Assembly (NCBI RefSeq): GCF_029051685.1
Contig: NZ_JAACFT010000023.1
Coordinates: 1-64,000 of the forward strand
DNA from: Bradyrhizobium sp. CSA207
Lineage (GTDB): Bacteria > Pseudomonadota > Alphaproteobacteria > Rhizobiales > Xanthobacteraceae
Reading direction: 5' to 3'
Length of the DNA: 64,000 nucleotides
Shown: one piece after another, positions 51,986-60,360 of the stretch
How the letters are laid out: each line of letters opens with the position of its first letter
Position numbering within the stretch: the first letter of the stretch is position 1
The notes under the pieces: model-generated
The model's database searches: none
Told to the model about the DNA's origin: nothing
The model's input: only the letters and a program-made list of their open reading frames with translations
Translations under genes and position numbers: made by a program

Positions 51986-54093
51986 ACGGCCTCGATCGCC
52001 GCCGGCGGCCTTTGCCGCCATTGCCACAGCACCAGCGCGGCCGAGAGCACGAAACCCGCGGTGTCGCTGAACGGAAAATCGCCGAGCAGGCACAACGCGG
52101 CGCCGAGCGCGACCACGCGCTCGAGCAGCGTCAACCGCGTGAACAGGAAGCCGATCGCGACCATGCCGAACAGCGCGATCGCCACCAGCGCCTTGAGGCT
52201 TGCGAGCGCCACCGCGCCGTAGAAGCCGAGCTTGGCCGCCATGGGATCGCCGGCTTGCAGCATCAGCGCGGGCGAATAGACGAAGATGAAGGGAATGACG
52301 TAGCCGGCGAGCGCGATGCGCATCGCCTCCCAGCCGATCTTGTCCGGATTCTCCTTGGCGATCGGCGCCGCCGCCAGCGCGGCCAGCGCCACCGGCGGCG
52401 AGAGATCGGCCATGATGCCGTAATAGAACGCGAACATGTGGCTCGCGATCAGGGGCACGCCGAGCTTTGCCAGCGCGGGCGCGGCGAGCGCGGCCGTGAT
52501 GATGTAGGTCGGGATCGTCGGGATGCCGGTGCCGAGCAGGATCGACAGCAGCATCGTCATGATCAGCGCCAGAAACAGGCTCTTCTCGCCGAGGCCGATC
52601 ACCCAGCCGCCAAAGATGGTGCCGACGCCGGTCTGCGACATCATGCCGATGATGACGCCGACGATGGCGCAGGCCATGCCGACGGTGATGGCGGATTTGG
52701 CGCTCTCGGCCAGCGCATCGCGGCAGGCGCGCAGGGCGGCAAACCCGCCGCGCACGAACGCTGTGATGACGACCAGGGCGACGACGACGCCAGCAACCGG
52801 CACGATCTGAAGACCGTCACGCGACAGCGCAGCCACGACGAGCGCAAGCCCGATCCAGAAGATGTAGCGGATCACCGTGTGGGAGACGCCCGCCGTGATG
52901 CTGGCACCCAGAATCAACGCGACCGTCAGCGCGAGGCCCATGCTGCCGGCATAGAGCGGCGTAAAACCTTCGAACAGCATGTAGACCAGCGCCGCGAGCG
53001 GCAGCACGAGATACCAACGTGTCACCAGCGCCTTCCAGGCGCTCGGGATTTCCGCGCGCTTCATGCCGGTGAGGCCGTACTTGCCGGCTTCCAGATGCAC
53101 CATCCAGAACGCGGAGGCGAAATAGAGCACTGCGGGAATCGCCGCCGCCTTGACGATTTCCGAGTACTGGACGCCCAGCGTCTCCGCCATGATGAAGGCG
53201 ACCGCGCCCATCACCGGCGGCATGATCTGCCCGCCCATCGACGCCGTGGCCTCGACGCCGGCGGCAAACGCGCGGCGGTAGCCGAACCTGATCATCAGGG
53301 GAATGGTGAACTGGCCGACGGTGACGACATTGGCGACGCCCGAGCCGGAGATCGTGCCCATCATGCCCGATGCGAACACCGCGACCTTGGCCGGACCGCC
53401 GCGGGTGCGGCCGAACAGCCCGAGCGAGACGTCGGTGAAGAGCTGGATCATGCCGGCGCGCTCCAGGAACGAGCCGAACAGGATGAACAGGAAGATGTAG
53501 GTCGCCGAGACGTAGATCGGCACGCCGTAGAAGCCCTCGGTGCCGAACGACAGATGCGTGATGATCTGGTCGAAATCATAGCCGCGGTGGTTGAGCGGCG
53601 ACGGCAGATACTGGCCGAAGAACCAGTAGACCAGACAGGCGCCGCACATCAGCGGCAGCGCCGCACCCATCAGCCGCCGCGTGCCCTCGAAGATCAGGAC
53701 CGCAAGCAGCGTGCCGACTACGAGATCGAGCCGCGTCGGATCGCCGTCACGCGCGATCAGATCGGCGTAGAAGATCCACTGATAGAGCCCGCAGAAAAAC
53801 CCGGCGCCGCCGATCAGCCAGCCGAGCGCGCGGCCGAGATTGCTCTTGGCCGTGAAATTGCCGATCAGGCCGAAGGTGAGGAGAATGAGGAAGCCGACAT
53901 GGACGCCGCGCACCACCTGGCTCGGCAGATAGTTAAAGGCGGCGACATAGAGCTGGAAGGTGGCGAACGCGATGCCGATCCAGTAGGCGAGATGGCCCCA
54001 CCAGCCCGGACCAAAACCTTCCGGAAAGCCGTGCTCGAAATTGTCGAACTCGACCTTGATCGGCGCTTCGGTGCCTTCTGCCTTTTCCAGCAT
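51982..54093 (-). CDS. TRAP transporter fused permease (TAXI-type, DctQM fusion)
   Basis: This 703-residue inner-membrane protein joins the small (Q-type) and large (M-type) TRAP permease domains, giving about seventeen spans. Conserved M-part stretches are GMMGTISGSGVANVVTVG and EATASMGGQIMPPVMGAVAFIMAE, and later GTGIPTIPTYIITAALAAPAL and DLSPPVALAA. TRAP permeases use a sodium or proton gradient to import solutes delivered by a binding protein, here encoded at 54323. The DUF1850 gene overlaps the 3' end. The ligand is not known; related systems import glutamate or similar acids. Confidence 0.92.
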   Translation of the reverse strand: MLEKAEGTEAPIKVEFDNFEHGFPEGFGPGWWGHLAYWIGIAFATFQLYVAAFNYLPSQVVRGVHVGFLILLTFGLIGNFTAKSNLGRALGWLIGGAGFFCGLYQWIFYADLIARDGDPTRLDLVVGTLLAVLIFEGTRRLMGAALPLMCGACLVYWFFGQYLPSPLNHRGYDFDQIITHLSFGTEGFYGVPIYVSATYIFLFILFGSFLERAGMIQLFTDVSLGLFGRTRGGPAKVAVFASGMMGTISGSGVANVVTVGQFTIPLMIRFGYRRAFAAGVEATASMGGQIMPPVMGAVAFIMAETLGVQYSEIVKAAAIPAVLYFASAFWMVHLEAGKYGLTGMKRAEIPSAWKALVTRWYLVLPLAALVYMLFEGFTPLYAGSMGLALTVALILGASITAGVSHTVIRYIFWIGLALVVAALSRDGLQIVPVAGVVVALVVITAFVRGGFAALRACRDALAESAKSAITVGMACAIVGVIIGMMSQTGVGTIFGGWVIGLGEKSLFLALIMTMLLSILLGTGIPTIPTYIITAALAAPALAKLGVPLIASHMFAFYYGIMADLSPPVALAALAAAPIAKENPDKIGWEAMRIALAGYVIPFIFVYSPALMLQAGDPMAAKLGFYGAVALASLKALVAIALFGMVAIGFLFTRLTLLERVVALGAALCLLGDFPFSDTAGFVLSAALVLWQWRQRPPAAIEAV

Positions 54094-54148
54094 TTCAACT
54101 CGTCCCCAATCGTCCAGCGCTTATAGCATCGGCAAGGCCTATCCAAAC

Positions 54149-54302
54149 CGTCATGCCCGGGCTTGTCCCGCCTGCGCGGCCGAAGCCGCTTCGGCGAGGC
54201 GAAGGCCCGGGCACCCACGATCTTTCTCGCCTAGCCTTAGAACGTGGATGGCCGGGACATCTGCGCGAAGACGCGCTTCGCGCTTTTGCCCGGCCATGAC
54301 GT
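54149..54302. repeat. Palindromic repeat of CGTCATGCCCGGG type
   Basis: Outer arms CGTCATGCCCGGG and a partly matching GCCCGGCCATGACG, with inner GC-rich hairpins such as GAAGCCGCTTCGGC and GAAGACGCGCTTCGCGC. It fills the gap between the TRAP permease start and the binding-protein stop. Confidence 0.75.
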
Positions 54303-54322
54303 CCGACTGTGAGAGCCTGACC

Positions 54323-55270
54323 TTACTTGATCAGCCCCTTTTCCTTGTAATAGCGGATCGCGCCGGGGTGCAGCGGAACCGGGCTGCCACTGGCCGCCGT
54401 CTCGAGCTTGATCTCCTTGCCCGCGGCATGGGCGTTCTGCAATTCCGGCAGCGACTCGTAGACCAGCTTGGTCATCTGATAGGCGAGATCGTCCGACACC
54501 GCCGAGCTGGTGACGAGATAGTTGATCACGGCCGCGGTCGGCACGTCCTTGTCCTGCCCGGTATAGGTGTTGGCGGGAATGATCGCCGCAATGAAGGGCG
54601 GGCCGATCTTGTCGACGGTTTCCTTCGGCACGGAGACGACCGTGATCGGGCTCGAGGTCGAGAGATCCTTCAGCGAGGCCACGCCGAGCCCGGCCGATTG
54701 CAGCGTCGCGCCGAGCTGACGGTTCTTCATCAGGTCGACGGATTCGGCAAACGGCAGGTACTCGACCTTGCCGAGGTCCTTGTAGCTCATGCCGGCGGCG
54801 GCGAGGATCGCGCGCGAGTTCAGCTCCGTGCCGGATTTCGGTGCGCCGACCGAGAGACTCTTGCCCTTGAGGTCCGCGAGCGTCTTGCTGCCGGACTCGG
54901 CGGTCGCAACGATCTGGATGTAGTTCGGATAGATCGCGCCGATGGTGCGCAGCTTGTCGAGCTTGGTCTTAAAGCCCGCCTCCTCCTCGCCGTCCCAGGC
55001 GGCCTTGAGCGAATCGCCCAGCGTGAACGCCAGCTCGCCGCGGCCCTGCTGGAGCAAAATGAGGTTCTCGACCGACGCCTTGGTGGCCTGCACCTGCGTT
55101 TTCACGTTCGGAATCTTGTCGCCGTAGATTTTCCCGATCGCGACCCCGAGCGGATAGTAGACGCCGGAGGTGCCGCCGGTCAGCACGTTGATGAAGGATT
55201 GCGCATGTGCGCAAGGCGCCGACGCCGCCAGAGCAAGAGCCGCGGCCACGCCGAAAAAAGTCCGTTTCAT
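54323..55270 (-). CDS. TAXI-family TRAP transporter solute-binding protein
   Basis: This 315-residue exported binding protein has a signal peptide (MKRTFFGVAAALALAASAPC to about AHAQ) and the TAXI-type core SFINVLTGGTSGVYYPLGVAIGKIYGD, with VGAPKSGTELNSRAIL further on. It delivers the ligand to the fused TRAP permease downstream on the same strand. The ATG at 55270 gives the leader; the frame is open beyond but does not match the family. The exact ligand cannot be told. Confidence 0.92.
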   Translation of the reverse strand: MKRTFFGVAAALALAASAPCAHAQSFINVLTGGTSGVYYPLGVAIGKIYGDKIPNVKTQVQATKASVENLILLQQGRGELAFTLGDSLKAAWDGEEEAGFKTKLDKLRTIGAIYPNYIQIVATAESGSKTLADLKGKSLSVGAPKSGTELNSRAILAAAGMSYKDLGKVEYLPFAESVDLMKNRQLGATLQSAGLGVASLKDLSTSSPITVVSVPKETVDKIGPPFIAAIIPANTYTGQDKDVPTAAVINYLVTSSAVSDDLAYQMTKLVYESLPELQNAHAAGKEIKLETAASGSPVPLHPGAIRYYKEKGLIK

Positions 55271-55459
55271 GATTTTTACACTCCCCAAACCGGCGGGGAA
55301 ATTGGCTGGATGAGGGGGGCGGGTCAACCCATCCAATAGGCAAAACTGGCCTGCGGTAAATGGCCGTTCCGGCGGGATTTTTGGGGAACGTGGCAGGTGC
55401 GGCGACGTGGCGCAGCCGAGCGGACTTACGTGAGGCTCAATCAATCGCGGCAGACTCGG

Positions 55460-55585
55460 TCACCTCTCCCGCTTGCGGGAGAGGTCGGCGCAGCGCGCCG
55501 GGTGAGGGCTCTGCCCTCTTGGGGGTTCTCGATTGTGGAGACACCCTGTCCCCAACCCTCCCCCGCAAGCGGGGGAGGCAGCGCA
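55460..55585. repeat. Palindromic repeat family F (CCTCTCCCGCTTGCGGGAGAGG)
   Basis: The left half has ACCTCTCCCGCTTGCGGGAG (a perfect hairpin, continuing AGGT); the right half has CCCTCCCCCGCAAGCGGGGG. In between are GGCGCAGCGCGCC and GTGAGGGCTCTGCCCTC. It occupies most of the 366-base gap between the binding-protein gene start and the next gene. Nothing else was seen in this gap. Confidence 0.8.
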
Positions 55586-55636
55586 CCTTCTATAAGGCGG
55601 CGATCAAGCCCGGCCTCACCGTATGAGAGCGCACCT

Positions 55637-56116
55637 TCACTGGAACGTCATGTCCAGGCACTTGGAGATGTCGGAGCCAAGGCCGGAGGAGATGATGATG
55701 CAGCCGCGGACCTTCTGCGCGGTCACGTCCGCGGCCCAGACCGAGTAGCCCCCGGGACCAAAGAACGAATTGGTGTTCGGCGGCTCGGTCTCGGTGGCAT
55801 CGAAATCATAATGACCGTCGGTCTCGAAGATGCGCGGCTTCTTGGTGCAGCCGCCGTCGGTCTGGACGTTGATGACTTCCTTGTTGTCGCGAGTCAGTGC
55901 CAGCGAAACCTGGCAGCGGAAATATTCCGAGGTCTTGGTGTTGAAGAGGTAGGTGTAGGACTTGCAGGTCGCGGTGTTCAGCTTGCCCGGGGCAAGGCCA
56001 CGGCTGCAGGAAATCCGCTGGTTGTGGCTCAGCTGGTAATCATCGGCCCAGGCGGCCGGCACCAGTGCCGTCAGCAACAGCGCGGCGGCCCAGCAGGCTT
56101 TAACGACATGGTTCAT
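55637..56116 (-). CDS. Exported hypothetical protein with several Cys
   Basis: A 159-residue protein with a signal peptide (MNHVVKACWAAALLLTALVP to about AWAD), Cys in RISCSRG, TATCKSY, YFRCQVS, GGCTKKP, RGCIII and SKCLDM, and a beta-rich composition with FGPGGYSVWAADVTAQKVRG. Six Cys in the mature part suggest three disulfides. The ATG at 56116 with GGGG upstream is preferred over 56125. No family recognised. Periplasmic or secreted. Confidence 0.72.
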   Translation of the reverse strand: MNHVVKACWAAALLLTALVPAAWADDYQLSHNQRISCSRGLAPGKLNTATCKSYTYLFNTKTSEYFRCQVSLALTRDNKEVINVQTDGGCTKKPRIFETDGHYDFDATETEPPNTNSFFGPGGYSVWAADVTAQKVRGCIIISSGLGSDISKCLDMTFQ

Positions 56117-56309
56117 TCGAATCATCCCCACCAATATTTTTGTCGAATTGCGTTCTAGACGGAAAGCGGAACATAGTCGTGAGGGGGCGAAGGGAAAATC
56201 ACAAACTGCTGGGCAAGACGTGATGCGCTGCGGCGCTTTCGCAAATTGACCGGAAATAGCGTTCGTGATTTGTTCAAGCCGGGCACCCCAATGGTGGGGA
56301 GGATGGATG

Positions 56310-56612
56310 ATGGCAATTTCAACGAAGACATTTGCACTTGTAACCGTACTGGGCGCGTTCGCTGCGCCCGCACTCGCGCAGACCCCAGCAACGCCGTGGG
56401 AGCTCAAGCCCGACATGGGCTACGCCTATGACAAGGACGGCAAGACCTATTCCTACAAGATGGGCACCAGCAATGCCGGCGAACTCTTGAAGGGCGCCAA
56501 GAAGGTGCCCCGCGGCACACTGTTCTTCATCGGCCACAACGGCCAGCTCTACATGCGCACCGGCCCGTATCTCGAAGCCGACGGCAAGTTCAGGTTCGGG
56601 TCGGATCAGTAG
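56310..56612 (+). CDS. Small exported hypothetical protein
   Basis: A 100-residue protein with a signal peptide (MAISTKTFALVTVLGAFAAP to about ALAQ) and a compact mature part of about 76 residues with TYSYKMGTSNAGELLKGAKK and GTLFFIGHNGQLYMRTGPYLEA. The ATG at 56310 has GGGGAGG seven bases upstream. No Cys in the mature part. No family recognised. It is divergent from the Cys-containing exported protein. Confidence 0.72.
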   Translation: MAISTKTFALVTVLGAFAAPALAQTPATPWELKPDMGYAYDKDGKTYSYKMGTSNAGELLKGAKKVPRGTLFFIGHNGQLYMRTGPYLEADGKFRFGSDQ

Positions 56613-56641
56613 AGGCGCGGCGGCGGCGAGCCACAGCCTCG

Positions 56642-56763
56642 GTGTCATCGTCCGTCTTGTGCGCAATTGCGCACTGGGGCGGACGATCCAGTATTCCAGA
56701 GGCGGCGATGGGATACGGATGAGCCGCGGCGTACTGGATGCCCCGCCTTCGCGGGGCATGACA
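56642..56763. repeat. Palindromic intergenic repeat, family E copy 4
   Basis: TGTCATCGTCCG and a partly matching GGCATGACAG as outer arms, with TGCGCAATTGCGCA, CAGTATTCCAG and GCCCCGCCTTCGCGGGGC inside. It lies between the small exported gene and the convergent 396-residue gene. Confidence 0.7.
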
Positions 56764-56774
56764 GCTACCGAGAA

Positions 56775-57965
56775 CTAAAACGCGCCCGCCAGCTCCCGCG
56801 CACCGGCATTGTTGCTGTTGCTGTCCATCCGCGCATCGGTTACCGCGAGCAATTTCGCCACCGTATTGTGGCGGATCGCGACCGGGTTGCGTTCGTAGCC
56901 GCCGCGCTGGAAGAAATTCGAGGTCGGCACCTGCTCGCGCATCGCCTGCGGCATGGTCACCATGTCGAGCCCGGTGCCGTCGCCGGTGAGGTTCATCATC
57001 TCGAGCTCGGCCGCGGTGAGCGGACGGCTGTAGCCCTTGGCGTGCGCGAACAGCACCGAGGTCAAGAGCTTGTGGGTCTGCAGCATCGGGCCGATGTCGA
57101 TGTCGAGCACCATCGCATGCATGGCCCAGCCCTGCGCGGTGTTGCCGATCTTCTCGTGCTCGGACCAGGTATCCGGCACCGACTGGGCATGCGCCACCAT
57201 GTGCTTGAGAACGCCGAGCTTGTGCTCCAGCGTCTTGCGGGCCGGCCCGGAGGCTCGCGCCACTTTCTCGCTCAGCGCGCGGATGAATTCATGACCCTGT
57301 TCGGCGAACAGCTCGACGCTGTTGGTGGTCAGCAGCTGATTGTAGCCCATTGCGGTCGAGATCGCGCGCTTGCCGCCATGTTCAATTCCCGCTTGCACAT
57401 CGTAGCTGCCGGTGCCGCCGGTCTCGAACGCGTAGACCCGCACCGCCTGCTCGCGCGTCAGCCCTGAAGCCAGCGCGTAGCGGGCGTAGACACGCTTGAA
57501 CTCGAGCTCGGACGCCGGCCGTTGGGGCGTGAACTCGTAGAGGTCCTGCGCCGCGCGCAGGAGATCGGCGACCACGGGGATAGGCTTTCGCACGGGGCGC
57601 TCCGGCGTTTCCTCCGGCTCCGGGTTCACCGGCCGCTTCGGCCCGGTATAGAGCGGCGGGTGCTCTAGCACGTAATCGTCGAGCGTGACCTGCTGCCTGC
57701 TGCGCCGCTTGGCATTGCGGCCGCGCCGCTTCTCCGAGATCTGGCTCCAATAGGCGCCGGCCTCGGCATCGAAGGCGGCGCGCGCCTCCTGATATTCGGC
57801 GAGCTTGCGGCGATAGTCCGCGATCGCCTGTGGCGAGGCTTGCGCCATCGCGTTCCTGAGGACGAGCGGCAGCGCGTCGGCGTCGCCGCCTCGCGCCGCC
57901 GGCGCGAGCAGGACGAGCGCAAATGGAACCAGTGTCAGGGCGCGTCGAATCGAGGGGTGATGCAT
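56775..57965 (-). CDS. Exported hypothetical protein with lytic-transglycosylase-like segment
   Basis: A 396-residue protein with a signal peptide (MHHPSIRRALTLVPFALVLL to about ARG). A basic, coiled segment (RRGRNAKRRSRQQ) and a Pro-rich stretch precede a helical domain from about residue 160. There the segment YAFETGGTGSYDVQAG then AISTAMGYNQLL resembles the Glu-containing motif and GxxQL part of SLT lysozyme folds, though the match is weak. If real, Glu in FETGG would be the catalytic acid. The gene has its own ATG at 57965. Possibly peptidoglycan-active; this is inference. Confidence 0.72.
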   Translation of the reverse strand: MHHPSIRRALTLVPFALVLLAPAARGGDADALPLVLRNAMAQASPQAIADYRRKLAEYQEARAAFDAEAGAYWSQISEKRRGRNAKRRSRQQVTLDDYVLEHPPLYTGPKRPVNPEPEETPERPVRKPIPVVADLLRAAQDLYEFTPQRPASELEFKRVYARYALASGLTREQAVRVYAFETGGTGSYDVQAGIEHGGKRAISTAMGYNQLLTTNSVELFAEQGHEFIRALSEKVARASGPARKTLEHKLGVLKHMVAHAQSVPDTWSEHEKIGNTAQGWAMHAMVLDIDIGPMLQTHKLLTSVLFAHAKGYSRPLTAAELEMMNLTGDGTGLDMVTMPQAMREQVPTSNFFQRGGYERNPVAIRHNTVAKLLAVTDARMDSNSNNAGARELAGAF

Positions 57966-58021
57966 GATGCCCTCTTAGCAGGCATCCGGTAACCGTCACG
58001 TTAACGCGCCGTTTACCATCG

Positions 58022-58651
58022 TCACTTCCAGGCGAACACCGGCTGTTCCAACTCGGTCACACGGGTCGGCCGCCCCGCCAGCACCTCGCGGAACTGATAG
58101 ATGAGCGCCGCCGTCGGCGCGTGGATCAGGCTACCTTGATGATGGAAGCGGACCACGCGGCGCGCGCTTTCGGGGATGGCGACGAAGTCGAAGGCGTCCT
58201 CGCGCTCGATCGTCGCGAGCCCGATGCGATGGACGGAGGCAACCTCATCCGGGTTGGGCCGGATCGTGGCGCCGTCGGCGGCCCACACCACCACCGGCGT
58301 GATCAGATAGCCGGAGCGGGTCGGGTAGTCGTCGAGCAGGCCGAGCACGTCGTTTGTCGTGAGCTTGAGCGCAAGCTCCTCGTCGAGCTCGCGCAGCGCC
58401 GCCTCGACCGGCGTCTCGCCGGCATCGCAGCGGCCCCCCGGCAGGGCCCACTGGCCGCGATGAGCGCGCAGATGTGATGCGCGCAGCGTAAGCAGGAAGG
58501 CGGTGTCGTCGCCGTCACCGGATGCAGTCAGTGCCAGCACCACCGCAGCGCGCTTCAGCGTCGACGGTTCGGCCGTGTCAGGCAGCCGCGCGAATGCCGC
58601 ACAGGCGTCTGCGATATTCCGTCTGGTGGCATCATCGAAAGGTCTCATCAT
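58022..58651 (-). CDS. Nudix CoA pyrophosphatase (NudL-like)
   Basis: This 209-residue hydrolase probably cleaves CoA or acyl-CoA to phosphopantetheine and 3',5'-ADP. The Nudix box GGRCDAGETPVEAALRELDEEL fits the G-x5-E-x7-REUxEE pattern, with Ala in place of the later Gly. The upstream CoA-specific stretch LLTLRASHLRAHRGQWALPGGR supports the NudL/YeaB group. Its start ATGATG (58651-58646) overlaps the start codon of the divergent thioesterase gene at 58650. Confidence 0.88.
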   Translation of the reverse strand: MMRPFDDATRRNIADACAAFARLPDTAEPSTLKRAAVVLALTASGDGDDTAFLLTLRASHLRAHRGQWALPGGRCDAGETPVEAALRELDEELALKLTTNDVLGLLDDYPTRSGYLITPVVVWAADGATIRPNPDEVASVHRIGLATIEREDAFDFVAIPESARRVVRFHHQGSLIHAPTAALIYQFREVLAGRPTRVTELEQPVFAWK

Positions 58652-59144
58652 GCTTGACTACACCAGGACCGCGCTTGATGAAACGAGGGGAGATGTGCGT
58701 GCAGGGATGGACCGTGAGATGATCGACAAGACCGCCGCGAAGCTTAAATCAGACGGCTGGACCATCCTCGAGACCACGGGCTTCATGCACCTGATCGGTC
58801 CGCTCTGGGAGCGCAAGGTCGACGGTCATTACGAATTCGCGCTGGCGACCGAGGACAAACACCACAACCGCCGCGGCATGGTCCAGGGCGGCGTGATGAT
58901 GACCTTCGCCGACCGGACCTGCGGCGTGGCCGCCCGCTACGAGACCGGCAAGCAATACATGGCGACCGTGCAGCTCGACACCCATTTCGTCGAGGCCGGC
59001 AAGATCGGCGACATACTGATCTCCCGCCCCCGCGTGGTGCGCACCACGCGCAGCCTGATTTTCATGAGCACCGAGGTATCGGTAGACGATCGTTGCGTGG
59101 TGATGGCGAGCGGCGTGTTCAAGATCTTGAAAGGGCAGGAGTAG
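58650..59144 (+). CDS. PaaI-family hotdog thioesterase
   Basis: This 164-residue single hotdog protein has the PaaI-type stretch RRGMVQGGVMMTFADRTCGVA, where Asp in FADRT is the catalytic acid. It probably hydrolyses acyl-CoA. The ATG at 58650 has AAAGG seven bases upstream, which supports it, although it overlaps the start of the divergent Nudix gene. An ATG at 58707 would leave a gap but has a poorly placed ribosome site. It stands with a CoA-hydrolysing Nudix gene, so a shared CoA-related role is plausible. Confidence 0.82.
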   Translation: MLDYTRTALDETRGDVRAGMDREMIDKTAAKLKSDGWTILETTGFMHLIGPLWERKVDGHYEFALATEDKHHNRRGMVQGGVMMTFADRTCGVAARYETGKQYMATVQLDTHFVEAGKIGDILISRPRVVRTTRSLIFMSTEVSVDDRCVVMASGVFKILKGQE

Positions 59145-59194
59145 CGCCGCGCCCTCCTTCGCCCGGCGTTGCAACGACGGCACTTCCGCGACCT

Positions 59195-59275
59195 CGTCAT
59201 TGCGAGCGCAGCGAAGCAATCCAGAATCTTTCCGCGGACGCATTTCTGGATTGCTTCGCTACGCTCGCAATGACG
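59195..59275. repeat. Palindromic intergenic repeat, family A copy 2
   Basis: Outer arms CGTCATTGCGAG and CTCGCAATGACG with inner GAAGCAATCCAGAA and TTCTGGATTGCTTC. The first 30 bases match the copy at 38995. It fills the gap between the thioesterase and the aldo/keto reductase. Confidence 0.88.
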
Positions 59276-59322
59276 GAGCTAGGTGGATATGCTGCCGCTG
59301 ATCGAAGCATCGAGGATAGCCC

Positions 59323-60345
59323 ATGCACTACCGCCAGCTCGGCCGCAGCGGCCTGAAGGTGTCGCCGATCTGTCTCGGCACCATGATGTTCGGCGGGCCC
59401 ACAGATGAAGCCGCCTCACAGCGCATCATCGCCAAGGCGCATGAAGCCGGCATCAACTTCATCGACACCGCGGATGCCTATTCGAAGGGCGGCTCCGAGG
59501 AGGTGGTCGGCCGCGCCATCGCCGCCAACCGGCACGCCTGGGTGCTCGCGACCAAGCTCGCCAACCCCATGAACGAAGAAATGGGCAACGATCCCAATCG
59601 CGGCGGGCTGTCGCGGCGCTGGGTGTTGCAGGCGGCGGACGAAAGCCTGACGCGGCTCGGCACCGATCACATCGACATCTACTATCTGCACAAGGAGGAC
59701 CACGCGACGCCGCTGGAGGAGACGGTGCGCGCGATGGGCGATTTGATCCGCGCCGGCAAGGTGCGCTATTTCGGTGTCTCGAACTACCGCGCCTGGCGCG
59801 TTGCAGAGATCTGCAACATCTGCGACCGGCTCGGCATCGACCGGCCGGTGGCGAGCCAGCCCTATTACAACGCGATGAACCGCATGCCGGAGGTCGAGCA
59901 CTTTCCGGCCTGCTTCTATTATGGCCTCGGCATCGTGCCCTATAGCCCGCTGGCGCGCGGCGTGCTCACCGGCAAATACAGTCCCGATGCAGCGCCGGAC
60001 AAGGAGACGCGGGCGGGCCGCAACGACACCCGCATGATGCAGACCGAATGGCGGCCGGAATCGCTAAAACTCGCGCAAGAGATCAAGAGCCACGCCGAGA
60101 AGAAAGGCATCACCGCCGGCCAGCTCGCGGTCGCCTGGGTGCTCAACTCCGCCTTCGTCTCCTCCGTCATCGCGGGCCCCCGCACCGAGGTGCAGTGGGA
60201 CGACTACATAAGCGCGCTCGACTACCGCTTCACCGCGGATGACGAGGCGCTGATCGACCGCCTGGTGACGCCGGGCCATCCCTCGACGCCGGGCTACAAC
60301 GATCCAGCCTATCCGATCGAGGGTCGCCGCGCGCGGACGGCGTGA
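59323..60345 (+). CDS. Aldo/keto reductase
   Basis: This 340-residue NADPH-dependent TIM-barrel oxidoreductase has the catalytic tetrad Asp and Tyr in FIDTADAYSKGGSE, Lys in VLATKLANP, and His in IDIYYLHKED. The segments GKVRYFGVSNYRAWRVAEI and GIVPYSPLARGVLTGKYS are typical of the Kv-beta-like/YghZ-type group. Substrate is not told by sequence. It ends 15 bases before the next gene, so both are probably co-transcribed. Confidence 0.92.
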   Translation: MHYRQLGRSGLKVSPICLGTMMFGGPTDEAASQRIIAKAHEAGINFIDTADAYSKGGSEEVVGRAIAANRHAWVLATKLANPMNEEMGNDPNRGGLSRRWVLQAADESLTRLGTDHIDIYYLHKEDHATPLEETVRAMGDLIRAGKVRYFGVSNYRAWRVAEICNICDRLGIDRPVASQPYYNAMNRMPEVEHFPACFYYGLGIVPYSPLARGVLTGKYSPDAAPDKETRAGRNDTRMMQTEWRPESLKLAQEIKSHAEKKGITAGQLAVAWVLNSAFVSSVIAGPRTEVQWDDYISALDYRFTADDEALIDRLVTPGHPSTPGYNDPAYPIEGRRARTA

Positions 60346-60360
60346 GGGCGGGAGGCGCTG

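Noticed and set aside
51967..54126. 719-codon open frame opposite the TRAP permease
   Set aside because: The product is hydrophilic, Arg/His/Asp-rich and without motifs, mirroring the membrane codons of the real gene.
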